Shown: positions 47,650 through 57,844 of the stretch, in pieces
Position numbering within the stretch: position 1 is the stretch's first letter
Layout of the letters: each line of letters starts with the position of its first letter
Assembly: GCF_011386835.1 (NCBI RefSeq)
Contig: NC_088796.1
Location: forward strand, 66,229,468 to 66,293,467
Direction of reading: 5' to 3'
Length of the DNA stretch: 64,000 bases
From: Chrysemys picta bellii
Taxonomy: Eukaryota; Chordata; Testudines; Emydidae
Notes under the pieces: model-generated
Databases searched by the model: none
Told to the model about the DNA's origin: nothing
The model's input: the letters and a program-made list of their open reading frames with translations, nothing else
Translations under genes and position numbers: made by a program

Positions 47650-50480
47650 TTTGTGTTTTTAACAGGAAGTTTTCTTACATAGGGATCTACATCTACCATA
47701 ATGTCAGCAATATCTCAGCAGCAATTTAGATTTCATACAGAATTCTATTATTAAGAAAAACAACCTCTACCTTTATTTCAACCTCTAGACCAAAATTTGG
47801 CCATCTGTTAGATGATTATATATTTTAACTCTTAGCCTCAACGTTTTCATCTTCTCAATCAAGTATGTTCACTCAGTGTACACATTAATCAAAAGCCACC
47901 ATGGGTTTCACTCTCGCCAAAAACTACGATCATATTAAATTACACAGTACTTTGTCTAAAGCAGGGACAGCGTGATAAAGATCTCAAAATAAAGGCATCA
48001 CTAAAATGAGGAATAAAGAAATAATGGGGAATAAAGAAATAGTATCCTTAACTACAGAAGATTATCCCTTGCTTATTAAACACAGCAAGAAAAAAAATGT
48101 CCAGCCAAGCGGACCTGTAAACAATAACAGGGATCAAAGCATTACATATAATGAGTTTCATACCCACAATTTCAATTTGAAGCTTAACAAATAATAAGAG
48201 TGATCTCAACATTACAAAAGTCGAGCATTTCAAAAGTATTTCTTTCTCCAGGTTCCCAGTTAGAGCTGGGCAAATATCTCAAAATGTGTTTTGTTTTGTT
48301 TGGGGTTTTATTCAAATATTTTCTCTAATGAATAAACGGAGTTCAGATTTGTTGTGCTCATGCTTTTTTGTTTGTTTTTGTTTGTTTGTTTTTATGAATG
48401 TCCTAGAAAACCAGTTAGCTGGCAAGAATATACACTAAAAGAACAACTATAAGAAAAGTGAATTTTGACCTCATAAACATGAATATTTTACCAAAATAAT
48501 TCTAAAATTTAATGAATATCCCCTCAGAAAACATAAAGAATATCCTATGAACTATATGCCTGGTAAAAACTAGTTAGCACCACTTAACTTTTGAGAGCTC
48601 TCAATCAATTATTATGAAATATTGACTGATAAAATATTATTTGCAGAAATTATTCTGCAAATTTCAAATTACAAATCAAATCAAGATACACATCAACTCT
48701 CTATGGACACTTCATAACCAAAAAAGAGGCTATAACAAATACATTCCTCACTATGATTTATTCTTTGATTTCTAGTCCCAGTCTTCCTATATTAGAGCCT
48801 AAAGGGTCTCTAAAAGGAAGGAGAACTCTTATTTTCTTTAATAGACTTTTTATTCCACAGAACATCAGGTGGTCGGTCCATATTATATAACAAGCATGTT
48901 ACACTGTTCCAGTTCATTTGACAATGGCAAGGTTATAATACAATGAATTTTCCCAGTTTGTCTTTCACTTCTTTTTCAAGAGCATGGAATCTTTTCCTGT
49001 GAGCCATTGCTTTCATCACATCTGGGGAAACTAATATTATTTGTTGTCCTGAAAAAACAGTACTACATTTTATCTTGCAAAACACTAAACCAGAAAACAA
49101 ACGTGTCCATCACAGCGACTATAATGAAGTCCATACAATGGAATAAGTTATACTGTATAGGCAAGAAAGTAGTGGGTCTGAATTTTTAGTATATTCCTGT
49201 CTACTGACCAAAATTGTTAGTTGGAAAATTGTCCCCCACAAAACTAGAATTTTCTTTCTCCTTCCTTATATTTGGCATTCCTTAGACTGAGCACTTAGAC
49301 TGTAATTTCTTCAAAACAGAGATTGTATTCTCATGTGTTTGTACTGAATGGCACTATAGGGTCCCGATCCTGATTGAGGTCTCTGGGCACTATCATAATT
49401 GTAATAATAATAAATAAATAATAGTATATTAACAATTGCCTTGTTTAATTTCTTTTTCTTGTAAATATTACAAGAATACATAATACAAACATCCAATCCA
49501 ATACATATATACCAATCTTGAAACATAATAATGGACTCTGCATGCTATCCACCGCGGCTTGGTAATTTCAGGATTACACACAGTCTGTACTCTACATTAG
49601 TTTGGTTCTCAGATGAATCCTGGTGAAAGTTTAGAAGAATATCACCACAAAAAGGCACCAGCTATAACAATTAATTAAAAGCTTTCTTCCATGATTTTAG
49701 AAATAACCAACAACTTCCAAACCACGTGCTGCAGATTAGCAGAGGTGGTCAAGGTGATCCGTACCCAAGTAGGAAACTCCCAACCAAACAAGGGAAATTC
49801 CTTTACCAAGCTTTTTCAGTAACCATAATGCTGAACATCACTGCACTACTCAACAAATGAGAGAAAAGAAGCAGGAAATGAGATGTGATCTCTAGAACAG
49901 TCCACAACAGCCAAAGATATACCAGAAGCAGCCTCTCTTAAATAACTATTCATGTTACTATATGTTAATTGTACACGGAGTACATTTCTTGGGCAAACTG
50001 AGACCATTCTTTGAAGATTAATGAGTGTTTAAGTAGGTACTTCTGTTGGGGATTATTTTTTTAAGTGAACTGATTATTTCTTGTGCACTTCCAGGAATGG
50101 AGTTGACTGAGGTGATCCCAGATCTCTGTTGGTCAGCAGGAAAGTGTCAGCACTATTTTTTTTTTAAACAACTTGCAATGATTACTGGTTAAATTTGTTA
50201 GAGTCACTGGGTTCTCCCTCTTATGTCGGTGTGAGAAATAAGGACTCATTGCTGTTCTTCTTTACAGTGCACTTAAAATGTTTTTTTTATGCTCAGAGCT
50301 TTGTTCACATCTTTCAAAACGCCAGACATAAAGGTTTTCGCTTTGTCAGTTCGAGTATCCTCAGGAACTCCAATTTATTTATGAATAAATAAATAAATAC
50401 ATTTAGGACTGAGGATGCTGAACTTTTTCCTTGCCTAACAGTTTTTAAGGCAATATCAGCGACATTGTGAAAGGATAGAT
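47650..50480. other. Unassigned AT-rich DNA
   Basis: No gene was found. Short A/T runs occur, for example a TTTG-rich run at 48366-48393 and AATAAATAAATA at 49411-49422. At 48262-48276, AGAGCTGGGCAAATA may be the terminus of the family at 23149. Confidence 0.45.
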
Positions 50481-50493
50481 TTTCAGCTGGCAT

Positions 50494-50730
50494 CAGTGCC
50501 GGCTCCAGGCACCAGCAAAGGAAGCAGGTGCTTCGGGCGGCCAATGGAAAGGGGCAGCATGGCTGGGTTTTCAGCGGCAATTCAGCGGTGGGTCCCTCAT
50601 GCCGCCAAATTGCCACCGAAGAATGAAGCGACATGGTAGAGCTGCCGCTGAAATGTTGCCGATCGTGGCTTTATCTTTTTTTTTTTTAACTTCGCCGCTT
50701 GGGGCGGCAAATAAGCTGGAGCCAGCCCTG
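50494..50730. mobile_element. Young hAT-type MITE, perfect 8-bp target duplication
   Basis: GCTGGCAT at 50486-50493 and at 50731-50738 is a perfect 8-bp duplication. The ends CAGTGCCGGCTCCAGGCACC and GCTGGAGCCAGCCCTG are inverted repeats. The inside has GGTGCTTCGGGCGGCCAATG and, near the right end, CTTCGCCGCTTGGGGCGGCA, plus a T-run. It is 237 bp with no coding capacity. The 106-codon minus frame crossing it is spurious. A truncated relative lies at 56036. Confidence 0.9.
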
Positions 50731-50739
50731 GCTGGCATA

Positions 50740-52300
50740 ATCTCAAGCGTGTGCTAGTTTGCCCCTAACTTCCCTCATACAGCTCAATCCTACTCATACT
50801 AGAGTGAATAACTCTCTTTCACCTCAACAGGAATAGAATGAGGCTTGCAATTCATCGCAAACCTAGAGATTAGAAGAAAGATAGCCCTGAATTCTTTGCT
50901 AAATGGAGCAATCGGCTGGCTTTTTGTATGTCATTTCCTATACTTAGCTATCCCAGGATGCTAGTTACCTAACCTAGGATTGCTTCAGATACGACTGCTC
51001 TGTCTGTGCTATGGCCTATGATATTCCAACTCATCTAGGTAACTACTAACTTTTTGCTTGATCTTTTTCACTTTAAAGGGGATGCTTTCCTCAATACAAG
51101 AAATTTTGTCAATTTTACTATATTAACAGAGAGCACTTTGTCAAAAACCAGGTTTATTGCACAAGCATCTGCCATCCAGTCCCTCTATGGCCATCCACAA
51201 TTCTTTTCCACCTACTAGAGTGCTAGAACATTTCACATTTTATGGGACAGCTAATTAGAGACGGACAAATAATGAAAAATATTTTGACGTTTATGTCTGC
51301 TTCTGTCAAACTAAATGTTTATCTTATCAGTCTAAATTTTAAAAGACTATAAAACAAATTGTAATTTAATATTTTATTGCATACACTCTGTCATCTATTC
51401 CACAGTAATTTGTATTCAAAAGAGTTAGAAATTAAATTGTGTATATCTGAAGGGGAATACCTGAGCATGATTGAGGCCCTATGGTTGGGATGGATCTGGA
51501 TTCCAATTAGACATAAGTCTTTATGGGGCTCCATGTTCAGCTAATATTATACCAATGGTTCACAAAATTAGAAGTGTTCAGATATTAAGAGCTCACAAGC
51601 AGGAGAATTAGTTACCAGACCAAGATGCCATCCCTAACTAATGAGACTAGGACATGACCCTCACAACTGAATCAGTCATAAAATAACAATAAAAAGTTTG
51701 AGGGTCACTGACAACAGATATCACAAATAATGCATTGTATTCAGTTCTAATGAGTTCAGTGCTCTAAGCTTTGATGCTTCTGCTGCTATGCTCAAATTTG
51801 TTGCCACATTTGGGCACAGTTTTTCTAGCAAAGGGAATGACTTCCAAAAACAAGGGCCCGTTACTGAGAAGTAGTATCATTATGAGCTGAATTCTGCTCT
51901 TATTGACTTCAGTAGGCTTGCACTGAGTTAAGTCAGATCAGAATTTGACTCCCTTTCTCTACATTTTTGGCTAATTAATTATGAGCCTGATACAAATCCA
52001 ATTGAAGATAATGGAATTACTTCTACTGAAGTCAGTGGACTTTGGATTACAAATGTGTAACTATATTCAGAAATCCAGAGGTCAAATCTAATCCAATATT
52101 TTCACTCATTGTTACATCCTCATTAAATTCTAAGTTTTGCACCATCCCCTTCAGAAGTCACGGCAACAGGAAGGATAAATGCTGTTTCTGAAGTTTGCTT
52201 ACAATCTGCCAGATGTCTGGAAAAGGAAAGAGAACAGAATTATCTCATGCAAAATAGTCACAGAAAGTATGAGGTCCGTGACGTTAGGCTCCCTTTTTTC
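50740..52300. other. Unassigned AT-rich DNA
   Basis: No frame above 60 codons was seen. At 51890-51955, ATTCTGCTCTTATTGACTTC and GTCAGATCAGAATTTGACTC resemble a palindromic repeat. Otherwise nothing was recognised. Confidence 0.45.
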
Positions 52301-52718
52301 AAATAAATACTAGGGCTGTTGATTAATTGCAGTTAACTCACATGATTAACTCAAAAAAATTTACTGTGATTAAAAAAATTAATAGCGATTAATTGCACTG
52401 TTAGACAATAGAATACCAATTGAAATGTATTAATTATTTTAGATGTTTTTCTACATTTTCAAATATATTGATTTCTATTACAACACAGAATACAAAGTGT
52501 ACAGTGCTCACTGTATAGTATTATTTTTATTACAAATATCTGCACTGCAAAAATGATAAACAAAAGATCCAGTATTTTTCAATTCACCTCATATAAGTAC
52601 TGTAGTGCAATCTCTTTATCTTGAAAGTATAACTCACAAATGTAGGGTTTTTTTGTTACATAACTGCACTGAAAAACAAAACAATGCAAAACTTTAGAGC
52701 CTACAAGTCCATTCAGTC

Positions 52719-52953
52719 TTACTTCTTGTTCAGACAATTGCTAAGACGAACAACTGTGTTTACATTTATGGGAGATACTGCTGGCTGCTTCTTATTTACA
52801 ATGTCACCTGAAAGTGAGAACAGGTGTTTGTATTGTATGTTTGTAGCCAGCATTGCAAGGTATTTATGTGCCAGATATGCTAAACATGTATATGCCCCTT
52901 CATGCTTCGGGCACCATTCCAGAGAACATGCTTCCATGCTGATGATGCTTGTT
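52719..52953 (-). pseudogene. Inverted second copy of the hAT dimerisation domain
   Basis: On the minus strand the left arm reads MEACSLEWCPKHEGAY, LAYLAHKYLAMLAT, then HLFSLSGDIVNKKQPAVSP and NTVVRLSNCLNKK, parallel to 53398-53604 on the plus strand. It retains the FSLSGDIV motif and, unlike the right copy, has no nonsense codon at the EW junction. It lies in a 104-codon frame beginning at 53033, whose first part derives from the single-copy middle read backwards. Confidence 0.75.
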
Positions 52954-53604
52954 AAAAAAAATAATGCATTAATTAAATTTGTGACTGAACTCCTTGGGGG
53001 AAAATTGTATGTCTCCTGCTCTGTTTTACCCACATTCTGCCATATATTTCATGTTATAGCAGTCTCGGATGATGACCCAGCACATGTTCATTTTCAGAAC
53101 ACTTTCACAGCAGATTTGACAAAACACAAAGAAGGTACCAATGTGAGATTTCTAAGGATAGATACAGCACTTGACCAAAGGTTTAAGAATCTGAAGTGCC
53201 TTCCAAAATCTGAGAGGGATGAGGTGTGGAGAATGCTTTCAGATGTTTTAAAGGAGCAACACTCCGATGCGGAAACTACAGAACCCAAACCACCAAAAAA
53301 GAAAATCAACCTTCTTCTGGTGGCATCTGACTCAGATGATGAAAATGAACATGCGTCAGTCTGCTCTGCTTTGGATTGTTACCAAGCAGAACCCGTCATC
53401 AGCATGGACACATGTCTTCTGGAATGGTGGTAGGAGCATGAAGGGGCATATGAATCTTTAGCACATCTGGCATGTAAATATCTTGCGACGCCTGCTACAA
53501 CAATGCCATGCGAACACCCATTCTCTCTTTCAGGTGACATTGTAGACAAGACATGGGCAGCATTATCTCCTGCAAATAATAACCAAACTTGTTTGTCTGA
53601 GTGA
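52954..53604 (+). pseudogene. hAT transposase C-terminal fragment
   Basis: The plus-strand frame reads FVTELLGGKLYVSCSV, then DTALDQRFKNLKCLPKSER (the LDPRFK-like motif of hAT enzymes), a charged EPKPPKKKINLLL segment, DSDDENEH, and LEWW. A TAG at 53431-53433 interrupts it; the same frame continues with YESLAHLACKYLATPAT, PCEHPFSLSGDIV (the hAT dimerisation motif PCERxFSxxG) and stops at 53602-53604. The open frame extends upstream to 52684, but that part lies in the left inverted arm and is antisense to real coding sequence. The N-terminal half, including the BED zinc finger, is missing, so no activity is expected. Confidence 0.8.
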
Positions 53605-53984
53605 TTAGCTGAAGTAGGACTAAGTGGACTTGTAGGTTCTAAAGTTTTACATTGTTTTATTTTTGAATGAAATTATTTTTGTACATAATTGTATATTTGT
53701 AAGTTCAACTTTCACGATAAAGAGATTACACTACAGTATTTATATTAGGTGAATTGAAATATACCATTTCTTTTGTTTTTTTACAGTGCAAATACTTGCA
53801 ATAAAAATAAATATAAAGTTAGCACTGTACACTTTGTAATCTGTGTTGTAATTGAAATCAATATATTTGAAAATATCCAAAAATATTTAAATAAATGGTA
53901 TTCTATTATTGTTTAACAGTGAGATTAATCACGTGATTAATCACAATTAATTTTTTTAATCACTTGACAGCCCTAATAAATGCA

Positions 53985-56030
53985 TCTTTGCTTTAGATTA
54001 TTTTTTGTGAGCCTTAGGACCCTCAATGAAGCCCTTTAATCTATGTAAATCTGAATTGGCTGTACACAAACAATCTGAATATATCCATACAAAAACTAAT
54101 GATATTCTTTACAACAGCTGGTGTCATTGAGGATACATAATTATAAAAATAAGATAAAATACTTGACAATACATATCTTATAACCAAAAAAGGAAGTGAG
54201 AGAAAATTGTTATCAATCAACAATGTATCCATGTTCGTTAAGAGCAAAGCTTAAACGGCTAGAGCATTGACTTGATCTACGTGCAGTTGCTGTTTGATTG
54301 GTTTTCAAACCCTAAACTGGAGAAGAGATTTAATTTATTGAACTGCTTACCTACATTAGGCCCATTCCCCCTCCCCTGGTCCCCGCCAGACACACACATC
54401 CCAGACACACAATCCTCTGATGTCTCCAATGAGAGGCTTTTGTACTAAAGAATTCTAGTCCAAAATCTATCATTAATAAATAATTTTAAAAAACCCACTG
54501 CAATTAACAAAGCTACAAACACACCAGCCACAGTGTAAGACCCTCTGCTGTAAAAGTGAGTTTGAGACAGTTGCTTCCAGAGTTATAGCAGAGATAAAAT
54601 ATCAGCTGTGAAATGTTCTTGGCCACCTAATCAATATTTGGTAGTTTTAAATTTCAAAACCAGAATACAGCTGTTCATTCTGTTCCCCTGATGATCAACC
54701 ATAGAAAAAGTAGTAGTAAAGGGATATTACCAGGGGAAAGAACCCAGTACAACATGCTGAAGCTCTGTTTTAATTTCAAGCAGAGCTTGCTGAGGAAAAC
54801 GCTCAGACTTAAATTGTATAGATGATAAAATATTTATAATTAGATATTAAAATATCTAATGTATGACCAGAAAAGAAGGGGAATGTGCTGTAATATTATG
54901 CCCCTGAGACGCAATTTAGCATAATACCACTGTATAACCTTCATTTAGAAATATTCATGTATTATATTTGAACCGTATCTTTCCAAGAGTTTTTGCTTTG
55001 AATGGTCAATACTGACAATAAACTTTCAAATATGTTATCTGCACACAATAAGATTAGAAGGCATAAAAGATTCTCCTTGTTCATTCGTAAATGCTAGTCA
55101 AAGAGGGAGTGGATCTAATGGGAAAGCATTCTCTCAAAGAAAACCAAACAAGATCAAATTTCTTCGTTCAATGCTCAAAGCTAAACTGAAAGGCCAGCTT
55201 GTCAGCAAATGTTTAACTACAGTGAAATTCATGCCTGACTACAGTACACTAATTGGATATTTCAACATAATTTAAGTGTGGGAAATTCCACATGGTAATC
55301 CTATAGCTGCCTTACATTAAAACGCAGGTCTGAATACAATTAATAACCTTTGGACATTCATTGTGTCAAACTCCTAGGAAGATCCTCTTGTGGTTGAGGG
55401 AAAAAGAAGCTCTATAGTTTTAGTATTGGAAGCAGCTCAGAAAATATGACACTGGTAAACAAATACTTGTTAGGTCTGTAAAAGAGGAGGAAAAACTACT
55501 GCCAGAAAACAGAATGCAACATGAAGTAAATTAGCTTCATGAAAATTTAATTCAAATGACATTGAAGCAAAGTAAAAGTTTATGTTGTGGTGTTCAAAGG
55601 AACCCAGCAGAATTACAGTTTACAGAGCATTTTCTCTGTCATGTTTAACCTAGAACATAGTAGTGAAACCAAAGAAAGCCCTTTCTGTCTTATTACTTTT
55701 GGGATATATTTATATATTTACTGCTAAAGTATTGTTCTTTATATGGGATATTTTCTTATGTTTTTCATTATAACTTTACCTCTTTAGCTGACACTTTCTT
55801 TTGCCAAGAAGGAAGAATACCTATCATAGTCCAAACCCCGCTCCTGTTCATACTAATCTCTCTCAGTTAAGACACTGATTTAAGAATTCAATCTCATAGG
55901 TTATCTAGTCCCTCAAATAAAAAAAAATAAAGAAGAATCGAAGTAAATCCTGACTCATTCTGATTTCACAGACTCCACTGGACAATGGAACTCCATCCTG
56001 CTGTAGTCTGGGGCAGGATGGCGTTGAGAC
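53985..56030. other. Unassigned AT-rich DNA
   Basis: No gene was found. At 54252-54310, a weak A-box-like (ACGGCTAGAGCATTG) and B-box-like (GGTTTTCAAACCC) pair might be a remnant tRNA SINE, too weak to call. Confidence 0.45.
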
Positions 56031-56035
56031 CTGCA

Positions 56036-56115
56036 CAGGACCAGCTCTAGGTACCAGCAAACCAAGCACATGCTTGGGGTGGCACAATTCCAGGGGCAGC
56101 ATTCCGGGAGGCTCT
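56036..56115. repeat. Truncated relative of the hAT MITE at 50494
   Basis: CAGGACCAGCTCTAGGTACC, AGCAAACCAAGCACATGCTT and GGGGTGGCAC correspond to the left end of the 50494 element (CAGTGCCGGCTCCAGGCACC, AGCA.., GGTGCTTCGGGCGG). The right terminus was not found. Confidence 0.55.
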
Positions 56116-56646
56116 CGGAGGTTTGGTTTTTTTTGCTTCTGCAGTTGAGCTCTTGGAGTTGTATTTTGAGGGCATGGCTGGTGGATACAACTACATCAAA
56201 TGCACTGATTCAGATGTTGGGCCCATTCTCCCCATTATTTTTACATAAAGTGGTCTTAAAAAGCCATCTGGGGGCTCCTATGCATGCGTGAAACCCCTGT
56301 CAAGATAAAGTTGACATAGTTGCCTTTAGTCATCCATTGTTGGCTCCTCCTGGTGTAAAGGCTCTATCTGGGGCATGCCAGAGGTGTGAAAGGCTTAACA
56401 TGCTGGTGAATGTATCAGTCCCCATCTGCCCTCAAGAATGTAAGAGGCAGGACAGAAATGAGATTCATTTGTTGCAGAAGTTGGAATGTATGTAGTGATT
56501 GAGGAAAGGCACTTCAGATAGAGAAAGGACGGTTGCATGGTTAAGGCAGTTGAATGCTGCGCTGAAGAACTACATTCTCTCCTTGCCTCTGCCACAGAAT
56601 CTCCTATGGGATGCTAGGCAAGTTCACATAAACCAAATTTTTCACA

Positions 56647-57360
56647 AGAGTATGTCTACACTGCAACATAAGCCCCTGCTTGAGCCAGAGCTCCAGCCTA
56701 ACCCCCTGGCATCTACACTGCAATTGGGCTAACCCAGGGTGCCAGAACCCTGCAAGGCTGGAAGGTCCAAGCTCAAGTTAAGGCAGGATCCCGAGTCTGA
56801 GCCCTATTGCTTTGCAGTGAAGACGCAGACCGCTTGACTCAGGTCCCGGGAGTGATCAGAAGTATCCCACAATTCAATGGGACAGCTTTCTTTGTCCTCT
56901 CCATTACGACACTCTGCCATCCATTCTATTCAAAATAGAAGCCACCACCACCCTTTATGAACAGCAGCAGCTGAGATTAGCATTAACCCATTTTCTTTTG
57001 ATATGCAAGCAAACTATTGGAAAGCCCCCTGGGTTTGCAATGGGGAGTTAATGAATCAAGAGTTTTGTAAATTAAGCTGCTTCCTGGTAATGTGCAGGGC
57101 AGTCAGTAAAGTTTTCCCCCAGTGGTTTCCCCCTAGAGCAGCCATATTTTGAGGGTGAGGGGTGCTTGGGGCCCTGGTACGGTATATGGTTTCTTTGGCT
57201 TGGGTCTGTGCATTTCTGTGTGCACTTCAATGTTCCAGCACAGGTTAGAAAAGTCTTAACCTAAGGTTAAATACAACACTCAGGCCTAGTGTTCCCTAAT
57301 ACAGGTCAGCTGACTCAAGTCTCCCTAACCCCAGGCTTACATTGCAGTATAGACATTCCT
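56647..57360. mobile_element. Harbinger-type MITE, inner insertion
   Basis: AGAGTATGTCTACACTGCAA at the left pairs with TTGCAGTATAGACATTCCT at the right. Further in, CCAGCCTAACCCCCTGGCAT and CCCTAACCCCAGGC are related motifs. It shares the TATGTCTACAC terminus with the element at 42631. A clear 3-bp target duplication could not be read, so exact ends are uncertain. Confidence 0.6.
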
Positions 57361-57407
57361 AACTGAGTCTTCCTCATTTTCTTGGTGCCTGATTGCAGGC
57401 CCTGGGG

Positions 57408-57529
57408 TAGGGTTGCCAATTTTGGTAGGACGTATTCCTGGAGGTTTCATCATGACATAATCTTTAATTAAAAAATGAATCTTTAATTCCTGGAGACTCT
57501 AGGAAAATCCTGGAGGGTTGGCAACCCTA
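57408..57529. mobile_element. Short hAT-type MITE with perfect 8-bp target duplication
   Basis: CCCTGGGG occurs at 57400-57407 and at 57530-57537. The ends TAGGGTTGCCAATTTTGG and GGGTTGGCAACCCTA are inverted repeats; inside, TTCCTGGAGG and TAATTCCTGGAG pair with CCTCCAGG-like sequence around an AT-rich core (CTTTAATTAAAAAATGAATC). It is 122 bp and non-coding. Confidence 0.88.
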
Positions 57530-57844
57530 CCCTGGGGTCTGATTTCTATAAGTGCAGAGCACTCACAGCTGTGGCTGAAGACAAAGGGAGCTGTGCTTTG
57601 AACATATAAAGTGCTACATAACACAAAGAACTCTGAAAAATCAGGTCCTAGGTGTTGCAAATTGGGCACCTAAAATTAGTGGATGTTTTTGACCTCATCT
57701 CTCTGTTTTCCATCTATAAAAATAAGATAATACTGCCTCCTCACCTCACAGCAGTGTTGTGGAGATTAATTAGTTTATCTTTGTGAAGCACTCAGATACT
57801 CTGAGAGCCATAGAAAATCCCATGAAGAAATTAATAATTCTCTC

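Larger units (their letters stand above)
52311..53975. mobile_element. hAT transposon derivative with giant inverted-repeat ends
   Basis: TAGGGCTGTTG at the left and TTGACAGCCCTA at the right are hAT-type termini. Flanks ATAAATAC (52303-52310) and ATAAATGC (53976-53983) match at 7 of 8, a near-perfect 8-bp target duplication. Unlike a normal hAT, the outer ~590-640 bp on each side are reverse complements of one another (left about 52311-52953, right about 53391-53975), including ends rich in TGATTAA motifs. Both arms carry the coding region for the transposase C-terminal dimerisation domain, in opposite orientation. Only the ~440-bp middle is single copy. The N-terminal BED finger and most of the catalytic domain are absent, so the element cannot be autonomous. 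I recognise closely similar copies as frequent in turtle genomes. Confidence 0.88.
56620..57690. mobile_element. Palindromic MITE inside the SINE, itself interrupted twice
   Basis: Excluding the two inner insertions, the left arm (TTGGTGCCTGATTGCAGGCC, then TCTGATTTCTATAAGTGCAG and AGCACTCACAGCT) pairs with the right arm (AGCTGTGCTTTGAACATATA, CTCTGAAAAATCAGGTCCTA, GCAAATTGGGCACCTAAAAT). This is a foldback repeat of a type common in sauropsid genomes. Confidence 0.55.
56515..57840 (+). repeat. MIR-like SINE split by nested insertions
   Basis: The 5' part (GGACGGTTGCATGGTTAAGG, CTTGCCTCTGCCACAGAATC, GCTAGGCAAGTTCAC; about 56520-56622) and the 3' part (CTCATCTCTCTGTTTTCCAT, CTATAAAAATAAGATAATAC, ACCTCACAGCAGTGTTGTGG, then GAAGCACTCAGATACTCTGA; about 57690-57840) are the two halves of one MIR-type SINE in the same orientation. 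Everything between is inserted DNA: a palindromic MITE, itself interrupted by a Harbinger-type and a hAT-type element. Confidence 0.6.

Noticed and set aside
52684..52953. First ~90 codons of the 249-codon frame in the hAT element
   Set aside because: This portion is the left inverted arm, antisense to the dimerisation domain, so it is not true transposase sequence even though the frame is open.
54252..54310. Remnant tRNA-derived SINE
   Set aside because: The A-box and B-box matches are too weak, and no tail sequence is recognisable.
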